64,000 nt of DNA, from positions 2,227,292 through 2,291,291 of the forward strand of contig NC_059272.1 in NCBI RefSeq assembly GCF_017591435.1, given 5' to 3'. The notes below the pieces were generated by a model. That model was not told where the DNA came from. It saw only the letters and a program-made list of their open reading frames with translations, and made no database searches. Made by a program: the position numbers and the translations under genes. Within the stretch, counting starts at the first letter, position 1, and each line of letters opens with the position of its first letter. The stretch is from Portunus trituberculatus. Its lineage: Eukaryota > Arthropoda > Malacostraca > Decapoda > Portunidae. Below are positions 60,371-64,000 of the stretch, one piece after another.

Positions 60371-60661
60371 GCCCGGTAGCTCAGTGGTTAGAGCGCTGGC
60401 TTCACAAGCCAGATGACCGAGGTTCGATTCCCCGGCCGGGTAGAGATATTTGGGTGTGTCTCCTTTCACGTGTAGGTGCTGTTCACCTAGCAGTGAGTAG
60501 GTACGGGATGTAAATCGAGGAGTTGTGACCTTGTTGTCCCGGTGTGTGGTGTGTGCCTGGTCTCAGACCTATCCCAAGATCGGAAATAATGAGCTCTGAG
60601 CTCGTTCCGTAGGGTAACGTCTGGCTGTCTCGTCATAGACTGCAGCAGATCAAACAGTGAA
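60371..60661 (+). mobile_element. tRNA-Val-derived SINE (SINE-1, copy 2)
   Basis: Same length and organisation as the copy at 17023-17313. The tRNA-like head 60371-60441 has anticodon loop TTCACAA and B box GGTTCGATTCC, followed by the GTTCACCTAGCAGTGAGTAG core and the AAACAGTGA tail. Here the tail is followed by ATTACATC and not by (CA)n. Confidence 0.88.
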
Positions 60662-61244
60662 TTACATCAAAAGATAATTAACACATACATAACATTTGTA
60701 TGATATTTATATGTATAGACATATAAATATCATAGACATAGACATGGGTGAATATAGGCTACAAAAACAAACGTTTACTGCACACACATTTATTGAAAGT
60801 CACACCTGTACTGCCATCATAACTGCTCCAACCATTACTCCCTCACACTACCACCACAGGGCACAGGCAAGAGTGTGGCCCCACTTGTTCACAATCGAGT
60901 GGACTGGACGCCACGGAGAGAGGGATAAGCAGGTCATGAAGAAAATCTAAACGACAGAATCACAACACTAACCAACAAACACTAACAAAACACACTAAAT
61001 CACCAGAAAACCAAGTGAAAACCCGGTAAATATTCTTAAAACACACCAAACACCTTAAAAGACGCCAAAACACTCAAGAACCAGGTGCCTCTTCCATCAG
61101 GGGAAACGGTCCACGAAGCTTGTAGTCTCAAAACAAATTTGCAAATATCTCCATAAGCACATTACATAGATGCATAATATCACATATGCACTTGTTCTGC
61201 TTTATCTTCCCTTGCTTCTCACAACACGGTAGGCTGAGAAAATA
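60662..61244. other. Unassigned sequence
   Basis: AT-rich with CCAA/CACC-biased stretches such as the ACACTAACAAAACACACTAA region near 60970. No gene or element recognised. Confidence 0.5.
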
Positions 61245-61775
61245 TATGGTTCACTGCTCTCCGTCACTGGTGGTGTTCCTCAGGGTTCTGTCCTGTCACC
61301 CACTCTCTTTCTATTATTCATTAATGACCTTCTTAACCAAACTTCTTGCCCTATCCACTCCTAAGCTGATGATATCACCCTACATCTTTCCACGTCCTTT
61401 CGGAGACGACCAACCCTTCAGGAAGTCAACAGATCACGCAGGGACGCCACAGAACGCCTGACTTCCGATCTTTCTAAGATTTCCGATTAGGATAGAGAAA
61501 ATCTAGTAGTTTTCAATGCCTCAAAAACTCAATTCCTCCATCTATCAACTCGACACAATCTTCCAGACAACTATCCCCTCTTCTTCAATGACACTCAACT
61601 GTCTCCCTCTTCCACAATAAATATCCTCGGTCTGTCCTTTGCTCATAATCTTAAATGGAAACTTCACATCTCATCTCTTGGTAAAACAGCTTCTATGAAG
61701 TTAGGTGTTCTGAGGCGTCTCCGCCAGTATTTGTCGCCCCTCCAACTGCTTACTCTGTATAAGGGCCTTATCTGA
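61245..61775 (+). mobile_element. LINE A fragment (reverse transcriptase)
   Basis: Encodes SVTGGVPQGSVLSPTLFLLF, the LLNQTSCPIHS segment, a catalytic ADDIT box after a frame break, FNASKTQFLHLSTRHNLPDN and KLGVLRRLRQYLSPLQLLTL. It is the same family as 3420-5860 (minus) and less decayed there and here in different places. It ends abruptly at 61775, where unrelated sequence begins. No protein is made. Confidence 0.85.
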
Positions 61776-61789
61776 GGGCAAACTGTGCT

Positions 61790-62010
61790 TAACTTTTGTA
61801 TGCGCACAGTTCAGCACAAGTGCTGCAATGTTCGCGTACAAAAGTTGTGTACATTTAGTCGGTGGACACATGGTCAACAAGGGGTGTTCTTTTGTATGTG
61901 CACAGCAAAAGTTCTGCACAAAAAGTGCGTAACAATTTGTGCAGAACACGGTTTTGGTGGAATGGCACCTTGATAGCGAACACTTACGCTGATTGGCTGT
62001 GAGACGAGCT
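61790..62010. repeat. Inverted/direct repeat motif, possible MITE
   Basis: CTTTTGTATGCGCACAG (about 61793) recurs as CTTTTGTATGTGCACAG (about 61890), and its reverse lies at about 61830-61846 (GCGTACAAAAGTTGTG). The segment is joined directly to the broken end of the LINE A fragment. No TSD was found. Confidence 0.4.
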
Positions 62011-63055
62011 GCCAACTTTGTAAGTTATAAATCAATAAAAAAATACTATTATGTGGAGCATGAAGATATGATAAGTATTATCATGTAAAGGAAATACATT
62101 TAGTAACTGTTTGCTGATATTAAAATTCATAAGAATTCTCCTTCCAGTTAGAATTAAATGAAAACAGAGTCTTGCACTCTCGAGACATCTGGGACTAGGC
62201 ACTCTGGATGGACCACGGTTCACACTTGTTCACGCTACTCATTTCAAAGCTTGTGACTCCGACTTTGATTTTCAATTACGTGAGAGTCTCGTAGGTTACG
62301 CATTATCTAAGCATATTAATTGTAAAATATAAATATGATAGGATATTTGCACTGTTGCTTGATAATGACATAAGGTTATAGCAATATTGCGGAAGATTTG
62401 GGTATATTTTTTAATGGTGGTGCTCTGAAAACTTTGGGCGAACGAACACACAACATCATGGCCTCTTTGACAGTGCAACAATTTGAGGGAATCCACAGCA
62501 AAAATGTCTCTGCCAATGTAACTACTGAATGACAAGCAGTCACTAGTGGTGTAACGGCTTATCTGGCATATTGTGTATTAATGGATACTGGGGATATTAC
62601 CTGTACTACCTTAATAAATATGAAAATGTGACAGGGGAAGTGATACCTGGGATCTTAAGGGCTCTATTCACCTCTATTAATTGGTCTCAACACCGCCATA
62701 GGCGCTCACGTATTATAAAACAATTTAGTTAATCTTTTTAAAGGTCCGTTTCACGTACGAACACGAAACTCTCATATGTAGAAGGCTTGGTGACCTTGCC
62801 GTAAACAAGAAAAATAATTGAGCCGCAAGCGTCTAGTTTGGCCGTCAGTTTCTAAGTCCAGCGAGCTCTGCACCAGTCAAGAGTAAACACTGAAATGATT
62901 TTCAATTGTTTATAACAGATTTGTGGGTATAAACGGATTTGTGGGTAGCGGCAAATAAGGATTTCATGGTATCTATAGAGCTAATCCCTCCAATCACGCG
63001 CTGCCACTCGAGAGGCATAACGTTATCATTTTTTAGGTTCCTTGTTAGCACTAGG
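62011..63055. other. Unassigned sequence
   Basis: AT-rich with no exon-like block and no recognised repeat. Nothing supportable seen. Confidence 0.45.
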
Positions 63056-63352
63056 TTAACACCCTAACAGGGGGTTCACTGGGGGCTGTGCCCCCCCTCC
63101 GTATAGGTTAGCTTAGGTTAGGTTAATGCCCTAGTGTGGGGGGTCCAGGGGAGACGCAGCCCTCACAATTAGGTTACATTAGGTTAGGTTAGGTTAAATT
63201 AGGTTAATGCCCTAGCGGAGGGGTCCCGGGGGGGGGGGCTAAGTTACATTAGGTTAGTTTAATGCCCTAGCAGGCGGGGTCCAGTTAGGTTACATTAGAA
63301 ATTAGGTTATGTTAGGTTAGATTAGATTATGCTTGGTTAGATTAGGTTGGAA
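63056..63352. repeat. Degenerate TTAGG-type repeats in a composite array
   Basis: Short perfect runs such as TTAGGTTAGGTTAGGTTA are interleaved with about four copies of a unit beginning TTAATGCCCTAG (or TTAACACCCTAA) and followed by GGGGTCC. TTAGG is the arthropod telomere repeat; here it is interstitial and degenerate. Confidence 0.75.
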
Positions 63353-63542
63353 AATCTTGAAATATGGAAAATTTTTTTTTTTTTTTTTTTTTTTAACGCT
63401 CATATTGCGTTTATTTTCCCCACCAATACCCACGTTTCCCCACAGGCCCCCAAGCTTGTTTGGGGGGGATGGAGGGAAAGGGAGGGGAAGGGAGGGACAG
63501 ACTTGTTATAAAGAATTACCAAGTTTTTTTTACACTTAACAG

Positions 63543-63681
63543 ATTTAACTGTGACGTCTGTGACAAGATGTTTTTGAACAAGGTAGACGCAGATCTGTGC
63601 TACAAAAATCATTTGGACATGTGCATCCAGACTCTGCCGTGTGTACCAGGGTCGTCAGAAAACATTCCCTGCAGAAATTAA
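63543..63681 (+). CDS. Candidate terminal exon with C2HC (UBZ-like) zinc finger
   Basis: After a poly-T tract and acceptor TACACTTAACAG (ending 63542), the open block reads FNCDVCDKMFLNKVDADL then CYKNHLDMC, followed by about 20 residues and a stop at 63679. The spacing C-x2-C, an aromatic three residues on, and a final H-x3-C resembles ubiquitin-binding zinc fingers of autophagy receptors (TAX1BP1/CALCOCO type) and RAD18-type UBZ. The upstream exons were not found, so it may be the last exon of a plus-strand gene with a long intron, or a relic. The known-family comparison is from memory. Confidence 0.35.
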
Positions 63682-64000
63682 GTGTAGTGTTTTATTTGAG
63701 CCTTGCCTTCAATTATCCCATTCCCATAATAATATCTTTAACATAACATAAATAATAGGATAACAAAGGGCCACCAGGGCCCATCTAGGTTATCCTGTAT
63801 CAGTCGCACTGCGACCTCGTCATCAGTACTTAAAGATACACTTACAAGTACACAATACATTATATACTAATTCTAAATATTTGGCCCATTAAAAGGGCTA
63901 AGTCCTGTAGCGAATTCCTCTGCAATCTGTGATCCCCATGCATGGGGATCATGACTTGTTTAACTATAGTAAATTTCTTATAAAAACTACCATGCAGCGC
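63682..64000. other. Unassigned, with a 22-bp perfect palindrome
   Basis: AT-rich end of the window. GATCCCCATGCATGGGGATC with T and A outside (63930-63951) is a perfect palindrome. No gene seen. Confidence 0.6.

Noticed and set aside
60371..60441. tRNA-Val (CAC) gene
   Set aside because: Same reason: SINE-1 head followed by the SINE body.

Overview
The window is animal nuclear DNA, most likely from a decapod crustacean (crab or shrimp type). The reasons are three intron-bearing animal genes with GT-AG splice sites, extreme microsatellite density ((CA)n, (GA)n, (TA)n up to about 350 bp, (AAT)n, poly-A), several non-LTR retrotransposon families with tRNA-derived SINEs, and degenerate TTAGG repeats, the arthropod telomere unit. 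The species cannot be fixed from the sequence alone. No bacterial genes, operons or CRISPR arrays were seen.

Three host genes were reconstructed exon by exon, and in each the reading frame closes across every splice junction. (1) UVRAG, minus strand, 25638 to 10755: 10 coding exons, 846 codons, a C2 domain, a coiled coil and a Beclin-like C-terminal fold. It belongs to the autophagy/endosomal PI3K complex. (2) Cdk1 (cdc2), plus strand, 33306 to 35613: 6 coding exons, 299 codons, PSTAIRE helix, T14/Y15/T161 all present. A likely promoter with three inverted CCAAT boxes lies near 30.9 kb. (3) An MSL1-like gene, minus strand, 52002 to 43894: 6 coding exons, 690 codons, N-terminal coiled coil, a long Ser-Pro repeat region and a C-terminal PEHE domain. 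It is the scaffold of the MSL H4K16 acetyltransferase complex. UVRAG and Cdk1 are head-to-head; Cdk1 and MSL1 converge. Two weaker single-exon candidates are at 6144-6214 (minus, perhaps xylose-isomerase-like) and 63543-63681 (plus, C2HC/UBZ-like zinc finger).

Layout: 1-2.6 kb holds a probable solo LTR set inside (TA)n. 3.4-6.1 kb holds LINE relics. 6.1-10.7 kb is microsatellite-rich intergenic or UTR sequence. 10.7-25.6 kb is UVRAG, with a broken CR1-type LINE plus SINE in its last intron and a pogo/mariner-like MITE and minisatellites in other introns. 25.6-33.3 kb is the UVRAG/Cdk1 intergenic and first-intron region, with a CREB-type site cluster, a ~158-bp tandem array, CCAAT boxes and a 12-unit minisatellite. 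33.3-35.6 kb is Cdk1. 39.7-41.5 kb is a non-autonomous hAT element inside (GT)n, followed by SINE pieces. 43.9-52.0 kb is MSL1. 53.4-59.2 kb is an I-type LINE with a target-site duplication, probably interrupted by a ~1.1-kb palindromic foldback element. 60-64 kb holds a second SINE copy, a LINE fragment, TTAGG-like repeats and the zinc-finger exon.

The main theme outside the genes is transposons joined to, or inserted in, simple repeats: LTR in (TA)n, hAT in (GT)n, CR1-type LINE and SINE abutting (CA)n. The strongest unusual structures are the 53.7-54.8 kb palindrome, the 39-bp hairpin with 8-bp direct repeats at 52.8 kb, and the structured repeats around the Cdk1 promoter and intron 1. All family assignments were made by eye from recognised motifs, without database searches.
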